DNA of 5,374 nt, taken from positions 1 to 5,374 of the forward strand of contig JAPOOY010000262.1 of NCBI GenBank assembly GCA_026713205.1, written 5' to 3'. Origin of the DNA: Bdellovibrionales bacterium (GTDB lineage: Bacteria; Bdellovibrionota; Bdellovibrionia; Bdellovibrionales; UBA1609). The notes below the pieces were generated by a model, which was given only the letters and a program-made list of their open reading frames with translations, was not told where the DNA came from and searched no databases. Each line of letters starts with the position of its first letter. Within the stretch, counting starts at the first letter, position 1. Positions 1 through 4,901 of this stretch are shown here, piece by piece. A program made the translations under genes and the position numbers.

Positions 1-84
1 AGTTATGAGTCTGTTTTAAAGGGTGTAAGTATTTTTTCTTATGAAGAACCGGACATTTTCAAACCGGATAGGTATAATTCCTGA
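1..84 (+). CDS. C-terminal end of an unidentified protein (partial)
   Basis: An open frame enters from the left edge and ends at TGA 82-84. Its 27 residues, starting SYESVLKGVSIFSYEEPDIF, have an ordinary soluble-protein composition. The gene would converge on rpiB, with only four bases between the two stop codons, a common arrangement for tail-to-tail genes. No intrinsic terminator separates them. The minus strand here is also open for a short way but has no usable start or Shine-Dalgarno, so the + strand reading is preferred. I do not recognise the family from so short a tail. Confidence 0.45.
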   Translation, partial: SYESVLKGVSIFSYEEPDIFKPDRYNS

Positions 85-88
85 AGAT

Positions 89-532
89 TTAAACCCGGGG
101 GATAGATAATTGATGAATCCGTCTTTCATAAGCAGGGTCAGTCTTGTTAAAATCCGTTGATAAAAAAGTGTGTAAAACTTTTAAAGCTTTTTCCGGAGCA
201 ATCATCCGACTGGCCAGACATAAGATGTTTGCATCATTGTGAAGACGGGCCAAGTGAGCTGCCGTTTGATTCAGGCAGAGAGCGGCACGAATATAAGGGT
301 AACGGTTCGCTTTCATGGTCATTCCCTGACCGCTCCCGCAAATCAAGATTCCGAAAAGTTGAGGTTGTATATGACGGCAAAGCTTTTCAGCCCATAGAGG
401 ATAGTCTGTTCTATCGGAAGTTTTGGGTCCCAGGTCTTTCCAATTTTGCTCAGGGGCTTTTTTTATAAGAAATTTTTTTAAATGAAATCCGGCGTGATCA
501 CTGGCTATAAGTAAGGGCAGGGAGTAAGTCAC
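89..532 (-). CDS. rpiB: Ribose-5-phosphate isomerase B (RpiB/LacAB family)
   Basis: RpiB interconverts ribose 5-phosphate and ribulose 5-phosphate in the non-oxidative pentose phosphate pathway, in the cytoplasm. The 147-residue product has the family length and landmarks: SDHAGF near residues 11-16 (substrate-binding Asp-His), ERTDYP-like DRTDYP at 40-45, the catalytic-cysteine loop ICGSGQGM at 64-71 (Cys65), KANRYPYIRAALC at 74-86, and the RLHNDANILCL block at 96-106 with the phosphate/ring-opening His98 and Asn99. Two arginines, RR at 137-138, match the C-terminal phosphate-binding arginines. The start is GTG at 530-532; an in-frame stop lies just upstream and no good Shine-Dalgarno is visible, so translation may depend on coupling to acpP, which ends 25 bases upstream. 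A LacA/LacB-type isomerase is the only alternative within the family; the housekeeping neighbours favour RpiB. Confidence 0.93.
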   Translation of the reverse strand: MTYSLPLLIASDHAGFHLKKFLIKKAPEQNWKDLGPKTSDRTDYPLWAEKLCRHIQPQLFGILICGSGQGMTMKANRYPYIRAALCLNQTAAHLARLHNDANILCLASRMIAPEKALKVLHTFLSTDFNKTDPAYERRIHQLSIPRV

Positions 533-557
533 TCGGTTTTTCTTTTAAAATCAGTTG

Positions 558-842
558 TCATTTATTTTTTGTTTCCACATCATCATCTTTTGCGCTTGTG
601 TCAGTTTCCTTCGTTGATTTCGTGTGGGAGGAGATATATTTTATAACATCTTTTACAGTCACCAGTTTTTCCGCATCTTCATCAGGAATTTGCATGTTAA
701 AATGATCCTCTAAATTCATAACCAATTCCACAATATCCAAACTGTCTGCTTTTAAATCTTTTATAAATGCGCTTTCCATTTTAATGTCTTCAGTTTTGAT
801 ATTCAATTGATCTGCAATGAGTTGGAAGATTTTATTTTGCAT
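558..842 (-). CDS. acpP: Acyl carrier protein
   Basis: ACP carries growing fatty-acyl chains on a 4'-phosphopantetheine arm during type II fatty-acid synthesis. The conserved site DSLDIVELV lies at residues 33-41, with Ser34 as the phosphopantetheine attachment serine. The predicted four-helix layout is complete: [12 protein letters not shown], the DSL helix, and [19 protein letters not shown] at 52-70. The protein has 94 residues against about 77-80 usually. The excess is a hydrophilic tail after residue 72 rich in Lys, Thr, Ser and Asp. The ATG at 840-842 follows AAGGAG, six bases away. The gene lies 52 bases after rpmF and 25 before rpiB, so the three probably form one transcript. A specialised ACP for another pathway is possible, but the canonical sequence and ribosomal neighbour favour the fatty-acid ACP. 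Confidence 0.93.
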   Translation of the reverse strand: MQNKIFQLIADQLNIKTEDIKMESAFIKDLKADSLDIVELVMNLEDHFNMQIPDEDAEKLVTVKDVIKYISSHTKSTKETDTSAKDDDVETKNK

Positions 843-894
843 TACCTTCTCCTTTTAACAGTGTGTGGGGAGAAATCGGGGCGCAGGGCGCTCG

Positions 895-1068
895 CTATCC
901 AAGGATCTGCCGATTTTTATAATAACCACAGGACAAGCATATATAATGGGGGCGGACAGTAGCGCCACAATTGGCACATTGTCCCCATCCGTGAAAAGAA
1001 AGTTTTTTTTGGGATCGTCTCATCCCTCTGCGAGATCGGGAGATTCGGCTTTTCGGTCCTGGAGGCAT
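895..1068 (-). CDS. rpmF: 50S ribosomal protein L32
   Basis: This 57-codon gene encodes the small basic zinc-ribbon protein L32 of the large ribosomal subunit. The N-terminus MPPGPKSRISRSRRGMRRSQ has the family's Ser/Arg-rich 'KxRxSxSRRxMRRxH' pattern. Next come a zinc ribbon with C31-x2-C34 and C44-x2-C47, and the diagnostic ending PHYICLSCGYYKNRQIL (40-56). The length is that of typical L32 (about 57-60). The ATG at 1066-1068 has a strong AAGGAG at 1078-1083, and a TAA lies in frame three codons upstream, which fixes the start. The usual MAVPK beginning is replaced by MPPGPK. L32 genes normally head the plsX-fabH-fab operon; here acpP follows directly, 52 bases downstream. The cysteines make this the zinc-binding form. 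Confidence 0.95.
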   Translation of the reverse strand: MPPGPKSRISRSRRGMRRSQKKLSFHGWGQCANCGATVRPHYICLSCGYYKNRQILG

Positions 1069-1077
1069 AGGCCTTTA

Positions 1078-1083
1078 CTCCTT
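1078..1083 (-). promoter_or_regulatory. Shine-Dalgarno of rpmF
   Basis: AAGGAG read on the minus strand lies nine bases before the rpmF ATG. It decides the start of a gene too short to stand out on length alone. Confidence 0.8.
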
Positions 1084-1320
1084 AACGGAAAACTTTTATT
1101 ACATTTTTTTCTGCTAAACAAGAAAAAAATGACAAAAGGTTTTGTTATGATGATTTAAAGGCTCTCCGGGAAGAATTATTCACCGGATTTAAAAAGTTCG
1201 GATTTTCTTAAAATTTTATAGAAAATAATCGCAAAAACAGCTTAAAAAATAAGCAGGATTTTCCAAAAAGCCCTCATTTTTCTTTTCATCTGGTAAAAAA
1301 ATGGTTTTTATGAGTTAATC
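1084..1320. other. Non-coding stretch between the divergent rpmF and rpsN units
   Basis: I see no gene here on either strand. The sequence is strongly AT-rich and must hold the promoter of the rpmF-acpP-rpiB unit, but no -35/-10 pair is clear enough to place. Two weak inverted repeats are visible: TCCGG/CCGGA at 1165-1169 and 1183-1187, and GCTTA/TAAGC at 1240-1244 and 1250-1254. Neither has a convincing T-run. The DUF177 (YceD-like) gene that often precedes rpmF is absent. Confidence 0.6.
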
Positions 1321-1392
1321 GGGGGTGTGGGGGGCGATGTATTGGCACAGGATGCCCCTTTGAAGCCGGAGGCTTCTACATCGCCTTTTTTT
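1321..1392 (+). ncRNA. Candidate three-way-junction RNA (small RNA or leader) upstream of rpsN
   Basis: Read on the + strand, GGCGATGTA (1333-1341) pairs perfectly with TACATCGCC (1377-1385). The enclosed sequence forms two hairpins: GGCA/TGCC (1344-1347 and 1353-1356, loop CAGGA) and GAAGCC/GGCTTC (1362-1367 and 1371-1376, loop GGA). The second stacks directly on the outer stem. Seven T residues follow at 1386-1392. A G-rich run (1321-1334) precedes it, and GGGGC at 1331-1335 could pair instead with GCCCC at 1354-1358, breaking the outer stem and the first hairpin. No + strand gene lies upstream, so this is not simply the terminator of a protein gene. GGA in both loops recalls CsrA-binding hairpins, but two copies could be chance. 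No strong promoter is visible upstream. I cannot assign it to a known RNA family. Confidence 0.45.
1333..1392 (+). terminator. Intrinsic terminator-like end before rpsN
   Basis: The 9-bp stem 1333-1341/1377-1385 followed by TTTTTTT (1386-1392) has the form of a rho-independent terminator on the + strand, with an unusually structured 35-base loop; the inner 6-bp hairpin at 1362-1376 strengthens it. On the minus strand the stem is followed by C-rich sequence, so it would not act as a terminator there. It would insulate rpsN or attenuate a longer rpsN transcript. Confidence 0.55.
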
Positions 1393-1393
1393 C

Positions 1394-1422
1394 TTGCAAA
1401 CTCTTTTCGGTTCGTTTATAAA
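1394..1422 (+). promoter_or_regulatory. Predicted sigma-70-type promoter of rpsN
   Basis: TTGCAA (1394-1399) and TATAAA (1417-1422) are separated by 17 bases, close to the consensus. Transcription would start near 1428-1430, only about four to six bases before the rpsN ATG at 1434. This fits the absence of any Shine-Dalgarno sequence there and suggests a nearly leaderless message. Confidence 0.55.
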
Positions 1423-1433
1423 GTCCAGTAATT

Positions 1434-1739
1434 ATGGCGAAAAAGAGTTCTATTGCAAAAAATAACAAACGAAAGGTATTAGCGGAAAAGTTTGAGCCTG
1501 TGCGTCAGAAATTGCGGCGGCAGGTTGTCAGTGAAAGCCTCACTCCTGAAGAAAGAGTGGCAGCGGGGATAAAACTTCAAAAACTTCCCAAATCCGCTTC
1601 CCGTTGTCGTGTCGTTAATCGTTGTCGGATTACAGGTCGTGCTCGGGGTAATTATCGTAAGTTTGGGCTGTCCCGTTTGATGTTTAGAGATTTGGCTCAT
1701 AAGGGGCTTATCCCAGGTGTCACCAAATCTTCCTGGTAA
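1434..1739 (+). CDS. rpsN: 30S ribosomal protein S14 (zinc-independent type)
   Basis: S14 binds 16S rRNA in the head of the small subunit. The 101-residue product has the long-form length and the diagnostic C-terminus: [20 protein letters not shown] at 62-81, then [17 protein letters not shown] at 85-101. The N-terminus [13 protein letters not shown] is also typical. Only one cysteine remains in the NRC motif and the C-x2-C pairs of short zinc-binding S14 are absent, so this is the C-minus form. S14 is usually in the spc ribosomal operon, but none of its usual neighbours (rplE, rpsH) is here. It is therefore either a relocated single copy or a zinc-independent paralogue of another S14; no Zur-like operator is evident. 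No Shine-Dalgarno precedes the ATG. The next gene starts 44 bases downstream and may share the transcript. Confidence 0.95.
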   Translation: MAKKSSIAKNNKRKVLAEKFEPVRQKLRRQVVSESLTPEERVAAGIKLQKLPKSASRCRVVNRCRITGRARGNYRKFGLSRLMFRDLAHKGLIPGVTKSSW

Positions 1740-1783
1740 GCTTCGTTGAACAATCCACTTTTACAAATCATTTTCAGTAAATC

Positions 1784-2311
1784 ATGACACTTATTATTTC
1801 AGGGACAAATCGTAAAGGGTCCTATAGTTTACAGGTGTCAAAAATCGTTGAGAAAATTTATAACAGCTTGCAGGTCCCCTGTGAAATCCTTAGTCTGGCA
1901 GATATTCCTTTTAAAGATACTTTTGATGAGCCTTATTCCGGAACCCTTCCAATAGATTTTAAACCGTTTGCGCAGAAGGTGGAAAAAGCCAAGGGACTGG
2001 TCATTGTGTGCCCTGAGTACAATGGCAGTTTTCCTGGAATCTTGAAGTATTTTATAGATCATTGGCCTTACCCGGGTTCCTTTACCTATAAACCGGTTTG
2101 TCTTATTGGAATTGGAGCGGGAGTGTTTGGAGGTTTAAGAGCTTTGGAACATTTACAGGGGATTCTCCTCTACAGAAAAGGTTGTGTATGTCCTGAAAAG
2201 GTATTGATTGGAAATGTGCAGAATGTTGTTCAAAACTCCGAGATAAAAGATAAAAATTTAATGGAACGGCTTCAACTTCAGGCTAAAAAATTTATAGAAG
2301 GCTACTCTTAA
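1784..2311 (+). CDS. NAD(P)H-dependent FMN reductase-like flavoprotein
   Basis: The 175-residue protein belongs to the flavodoxin-fold NADPH-dependent FMN reductase family (SsuE/ArsH/chromate reductase-like), cytoplasmic enzymes that reduce bound or free flavin and often quinones. The N-terminal strand and FMN-phosphate loop are visible as LIISGTNRKGS (3-13). The second landmark, VCPEYNGSFPGILKYFIDHW (75-94), contains the PEYNGS flavin-contact motif and is followed by YPGSF (96-100). A third strand and loop, LIGIGAGVFGGLRALEHL (107-124), matches the family's gGrag..a..hL region. The ATG places the first strand correctly, but no Shine-Dalgarno precedes it, as with rpsN. The physiological substrate cannot be read from the sequence. 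A hairpin follows immediately after the stop. Co-transcription with rpsN is likely because only 44 bases separate them and no terminator lies between. Confidence 0.85.
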   Translation: MTLIISGTNRKGSYSLQVSKIVEKIYNSLQVPCEILSLADIPFKDTFDEPYSGTLPIDFKPFAQKVEKAKGLVIVCPEYNGSFPGILKYFIDHWPYPGSFTYKPVCLIGIGAGVFGGLRALEHLQGILLYRKGCVCPEKVLIGNVQNVVQNSEIKDKNLMERLQLQAKKFIEGYS

Positions 2312-2343
2312 AGCTGTTTTTTCTGTTCAGAAGAAAAAGCTTT
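2310..2343 (+). terminator. Hairpin at the end of the FMN reductase gene
   Basis: AAAGCT (2310-2315) pairs with AGCTTT (2338-2343). Inside it, TTTTTT plus CT (2317-2324) pairs with AG plus AAGAAA (2329-2336), including one G-T pair, leaving loop GTTC and one mismatch (G2316/A2337). The stem begins within the stop codon. The following bases, GGTATTTCTTT, are only loosely T-rich, so termination may be weak; the hairpin may instead protect the mRNA end. Confidence 0.45.
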
Positions 2344-2555
2344 GGTATTTCTTTATAAATATATAATGGCAATTGGGAATTCAAATTACTTTCAAGTTAC
2401 TGAAGAGAATGATGACTCATTTTGAAACAGTTAATTTTTTGAAAAAAGATGAAAAATATACAGACTAACAGTCTATCAAAAATACGACACATCATTTTAA
2501 GTTATTAATATTACTACAGTTTTTTAATAATCCAGCCTATTGCAGGGCTAAATTA
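2344..2555. other. AT-rich spacer without a recognisable gene
   Basis: Only very short frames (19 codons or so) exist here, for example those starting at ATG codons near 2366 and 2409, and none has a convincing ribosome binding site. A small inverted repeat, AGACT-AAC-AGTCT, lies around 2462-2474. I see no RNA gene or repeat family. The right part probably carries the promoter of the next gene. Confidence 0.55.
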
Positions 2556-2590
2556 TTGACACTTCTTTTTTTTATTTTTGTGTCATAATG
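2556..2590 (+). promoter_or_regulatory. Possible promoter/operator of the 2614 gene
   Basis: TTGACA (2556-2561) matches a -35 box exactly. TGTCATAAT (2581-2589) resembles an extended -10. Their 22-base spacing is too long for a normal sigma-70 promoter, so the extended -10 may work alone. TGACAC (2557-2562) and GTGTCA (2580-2585) form a perfect inverted repeat with a 17-base spacer that overlaps the -10, as a repressor site might. Confidence 0.3.
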
Positions 2591-2613
2591 CAGTCAGAAC
2601 CAAGGGGATACAC

Positions 2614-2991
2614 ATGGACAGGGAAGTTCGGTCACTGTTTGAAATGCTGGAACAAAAGAACTCCTATCTTTTGGAGTTTCATAAAATAAATACTGAAGAA
2701 ATGGATCGTTTAGCGGAAGGCTGTGCGGATCATTTAGAAGATTTTTACTATTCCAGAGAGTTATTATTAAATGCGATAGATAAGTTGGATAGGAGAATTC
2801 AGGAAAAGGAAAGAAAACCTGCTCCACTCGTTGGAGTTTCGGAAAAGAATAAATTAAAAAAACTTCTGAGTCTGAAAAAAAATATGATTCTATCTATTTT
2901 AGATCAGGACTTAACCATTCTGTCTTTAGTGGAAAAGATCAATAAAGATAGAAATCTTGATAAAGATATAAAATTAAAAAAGTCAGCCTAA
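2614..2991 (+). CDS. Small helical protein of unknown function (possibly FlgN/FliT-like)
   Basis: I do not recognise this 125-residue protein. It is charged, lacks a signal peptide or membrane segment, and contains no cysteine pair or catalytic motif. Residues 1-67 look like two long helices, from EVRSLFEMLEQKNSYLLEFH to LLNAIDKLDRRIQEKER. A proline-containing break, KPAPLVG, follows at 68-74. A second helical block, KLKKLLSLKKNMILSILDQD, spans 80-99, and the tail is lysine-rich. The size and heptad-like helices resemble flagellar export chaperones such as FlgN or FliT, but that is inference from shape only. The ATG at 2614 is chosen because AAGGGG (2602-2607) lies six bases upstream; an in-frame TTG at 2578 would add 12 residues but overlaps the promoter-like sequence. 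It stands alone, about 97 bases before tRNA-Ala. Confidence 0.7.
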   Translation: MDREVRSLFEMLEQKNSYLLEFHKINTEEMDRLAEGCADHLEDFYYSRELLLNAIDKLDRRIQEKERKPAPLVGVSEKNKLKKLLSLKKNMILSILDQDLTILSLVEKINKDRNLDKDIKLKKSA

Positions 2992-3087
2992 CAACAGATC
3001 TTATCAGGCCGAAAGAATTACAATCATACAAATCTAATAAAAAATAAGGTTTCCTGACTATAGGAACAGTGATAAGGTCTTGCGAAA

Positions 3088-3163
3088 GGGGCTGTAGCTC
3101 AGCTGGGAGAGCGCAACGCTGGCAGTGTTGAGGTCAGGGGTTCGATCCCCCTCAGCTCCACCA
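3088..3163 (+). tRNA. tRNA-Ala (anticodon GGC)
   Basis: A complete cloverleaf is visible. The acceptor stem GGGGCTG (3088-3094) pairs with CAGCTCC (3153-3159) and includes the G3-U70 pair that marks alanine tRNAs. The D arm contains AGCTCAGCTGGGAGAGC. The anticodon stem CAACG/TGTTG encloses loop CTGGCAG, whose anticodon GGC reads GCC and GCU alanine codons. The T arm AGGGG-TTCGATC-CCCCT is standard. CCA is encoded at 3161-3163 after discriminator A3160. The gene is intact although it flanks an integrated element, as expected when the element carries a copy of the tRNA 3' end. Confidence 0.97.
3139..3163 (+). other. Predicted attachment site (attL) in the tRNA 3' end
   Basis: Tyrosine recombinases commonly integrate at the T-arm and acceptor end of tRNA genes, and here an int gene points towards this end about 100 bases away. 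The core should include part of the T arm and CAGCTCCACCA. Its exact limits cannot be set because the matching attR copy is not in the window. Confidence 0.5.
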
Positions 3164-3217
3164 GTTGTTTTCTTAACTATTGAATTTACTTAACATTTTT
3201 ACTTCCCATTTTACCCT

Positions 3218-3241
3218 GGAGGTGATTTTGGAGGTGATTTT
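3218..3241 (+). repeat. Two perfect tandem 12-bp repeats (GGAGGTGATTTT)
   Basis: GGAGGTGATTTT occurs at 3218-3229 and again at 3230-3241 with no gap. They lie between the tRNA and the int stop codon. The position and direct-repeat form fit arm-type integrase binding sites of an att region. GGAGGTGAT also matches the complement of the 16S rRNA 3' end, but no start codon follows at a useful distance, so a ribosome-binding role is unlikely. Confidence 0.6.
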
Positions 3242-3263
3242 CAAAAAACCCATCTGAAAAATC

Positions 3264-4433
3264 CTACTCTGATATTTTTTTCGTATTAAAAATATCAAAA
3301 AACTCTGCGGTCTTCTGTGCTGTCTCTCTATTTAAAAGAGCAACAACCTTTGCGTATCTTTCTGTCATACGACTTGAAGTGTGACCAAGACTTGCTTGTA
3401 CAGAAGATATATCTCTTGTAGCCATTAAAGCTGCCGTAGCGTAAGAGTGCCTCAGTATATGAGTTGAACGCCAGGGAAGACCTAATGCCATAAACCCCGC
3501 ATTAAACGATGACTGAATGGCATTGTATTTAAGAAGTTCCCCGTTACTGTCGGTAAAAAGAAGTTCTGATTTATTTTCGCTTTCCAGTTTCATTTCTTTT
3601 AAAACTGTCAGCAATTCATCAGAGAGTAAAAGAAGCCGAACAGAAGAAGAGGTTTTGGTTGTCTCTTCCAAGTAGGGTCTTTTTGTTCTTTGTTCCCAGG
3701 CTGTTCTTCTTATCACTCTGGCAAGTCCGCTTTTAAAATCCACGGCATCCCAGCACATACCACAAGCTTCGCCCACTCTGGCTCCCGTTGAAAGCATGAA
3801 TACAGCAAGTCTCCAATAAACAGGATTGCTTCTGTGTTCTTTCAACCATTTTACAAATGCTCTTAGCTCTTCCGGCTTGGCAAAGTAATCCGGCCGCTTA
3901 GGTGGAACAGGCTTATAATGGCAAAGCTGTCTGTGCTTTTTTGTGATAGGGATATTAAAATCCTCGTCTATGAAATTCCGATACCAATTCAAAATCACAG
4001 AGAGGAATTTTAATTCATGCTTAAAGGTGTGCCTGTTTTTATTTTTAATCGTCTCTTGTTTTTTAAGCCATTCCATCCAGTTATAAACAGCATGAGATTT
4101 AAGCTCTCCCATTCTCACATGGGGAAGAGGACCTTTAATGAAATACCTAAACCTTGCTTCATAGGTCTCCCGTGTGGACCTTTTCAGCAAAGGAAAGGCT
4201 TCCTTGAGATACTTTTTGAAACAGTCAGAAAAAAACATTTCTGATTTGTCTATTTCAAATAATGCTGAAGGGTCTTTTGTTAATTTTCTTTTTTGTTTTT
4301 CATGCCAGATAACAGCTTCCGCTTTAGTATCAAAACTTTTGTAACAAAGCCTCGTACCTCTGACATAGACTTGTGCTTGGTAAAATACTCTTCTTTTTCC
4401 ACTTTTTATTTTGTGTCTTTTGATTATTGACAT
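3264..4433 (-). CDS. int: Tyrosine recombinase / phage-type integrase
   Basis: This 389-residue protein is a site-specific recombinase that should join and excise the element at tRNA-Ala. The N-terminus (about 1-50), rich in basic and aromatic residues with YQAQVYVRGTRLCYKSFDTKAEA, is the arm-binding type domain. Residues about 65-170 form the helical core-binding domain. The catalytic domain has all expected residues: Arg219 in STGARVGEA, Lys260 in EETTKTSSSVR, His325-x2-Arg328 in THILRHSYAT, His351 in LGHTSSRM, and nucleophile Tyr360 in MTERYAKV. It appears intact and active. The ATG at 4431-4433 has a perfect AGGAGG (4441-4446) seven bases upstream, inside the preceding xis-like gene, whose end it overlaps by 10 bases. 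The gene ends about 100 bases from the tRNA. Confidence 0.95.
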   Translation of the reverse strand: MSIIKRHKIKSGKRRVFYQAQVYVRGTRLCYKSFDTKAEAVIWHEKQKRKLTKDPSALFEIDKSEMFFSDCFKKYLKEAFPLLKRSTRETYEARFRYFIKGPLPHVRMGELKSHAVYNWMEWLKKQETIKNKNRHTFKHELKFLSVILNWYRNFIDEDFNIPITKKHRQLCHYKPVPPKRPDYFAKPEELRAFVKWLKEHRSNPVYWRLAVFMLSTGARVGEACGMCWDAVDFKSGLARVIRRTAWEQRTKRPYLEETTKTSSSVRLLLLSDELLTVLKEMKLESENKSELLFTDSNGELLKYNAIQSSFNAGFMALGLPWRSTHILRHSYATAALMATRDISSVQASLGHTSSRMTERYAKVVALLNRETAQKTAEFFDIFNTKKISE

Positions 4434-4822
4434 GGCTCGACCTCCTTTCGGTTAAGCCATAACTCAATGCTCTTTGGACGAAACATAACTCTGCGTCCCA
4501 CCCGCACAAAAGGAATGAAACGGATAGAGACCCATTTGCGTATCGTCTTGGGAGCAACCCCCAGCACTTCCGCAACATTTTCCACATCTATTAAATTGTC
4601 AAAGAGCTGTTCTTTCTTTAAAGTTCCTCTCGGAGTATTCTCTTTGAGGCTTTTATCTAAAGAAAGAGACTTCAGTTTGAGCTTCCTTTCAGGACTTGTC
4701 AATAATTCTGCCATCCACTGTTCTTGTGGTTTTTTCTTTGAAGCTCGTTTTGATATATCCGTGTGATTTTTTACTTTACCTGTAGCATGGCCTTCCAGGT
4801 TAAAACTTAATTGCTTTTCCAT
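4424..4822 (-). CDS. Xis-like MerR-family helix-turn-helix protein
   Basis: The C-terminal half of this 132-residue protein is an excisionase/MerR-type winged helix (HTH_17 family). NLIDVENVAEVLGVAPKTIRKW (about 76-97) contains the helix-turn-helix, and the wing FVRVGRRVMFRPKSIELWL (105-123) follows. Such proteins bind att DNA to steer the recombinase towards excision or act as small regulators. The first 70 residues are lysine-rich and unassigned. The chosen ATG (4820-4822) has AAGGAG (4828-4833) five bases upstream. A longer form from ATG 4906 (160 aa) is possible, with GGAGG ten bases upstream, but that start lies inside the foldback element, so the shorter form is preferred. The gene overlaps int by 10 bases, so the two are translationally coupled. 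I do not name it xis because directionality function is inferred. Confidence 0.85.
   Translation of the reverse strand: MEKQLSFNLEGHATGKVKNHTDISKRASKKKPQEQWMAELLTSPERKLKLKSLSLDKSLKENTPRGTLKKEQLFDNLIDVENVAEVLGVAPKTIRKWVSIRFIPFVRVGRRVMFRPKSIELWLNRKEVEPCQ
4441..4448 (-). promoter_or_regulatory. Strong Shine-Dalgarno of int inside the xis-like gene
   Basis: AAAGGAGG on the minus strand, seven bases before the int ATG, is a near-perfect ribosome binding site embedded in the last codons of the upstream gene. It supports the chosen int start and translation independent of, or coupled to, the upstream gene. Confidence 0.8.
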
Positions 4823-4855
4823 GATAACTCCTTGAGAACAGGGGATTTTTAATTC

Positions 4856-4874
4856 ACACTCTCCCATAGAGTGT
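4856..4874. promoter_or_regulatory. 7-bp inverted repeat in the leader of the xis-like gene
   Basis: ACACTCT (4856-4862) and AGAGTGT (4868-4874) form a perfect inverted repeat with a 5-base spacer, 34 bases upstream of the preferred start. It could be a repressor or Xis operator, or a hairpin in the mRNA leader. If the longer start were used it would be coding. Confidence 0.4.
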
Positions 4875-4901
4875 TTTCTATTAAAGAGTTCAGTAGCTGC
4901 C

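Noticed and set aside
157..468. 103-codon + strand frame
   Set aside because: Lies entirely opposite rpiB, which carries all family motifs.
865..1158. 97-codon + strand frame upstream of rpsN
   Set aside because: It is antisense to rpmF, whose L32 motifs and Shine-Dalgarno are clear. Its own product shows no recognisable pattern.
1321..1392. Cyclic-di-GMP riboswitch
   Set aside because: CACAGG and GCCGGAGGC fragments recall it superficially, but the conserved core and tetraloop-receptor layout are absent.
2366..2520. Several 19-codon frames in the spacer after the FMN reductase gene
   Set aside because: No Shine-Dalgarno and nothing beyond chance in AT-rich DNA.
2578..2613. TTG start adding 12 residues to the small helical protein
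   Set aside because: It overlaps the extended -10-like sequence, while ATG 2614 has AAGGGG at the right distance.
4330..4587. 85-codon minus-strand frame between int and the xis-like gene
   Set aside because: Out of frame with both, which have complete domains and ribosome sites; it is a shadow.
4467..4766. 99-codon + strand frame
   Set aside because: Opposite strand of the xis-like gene, no ribosome site and no recognisable domain.
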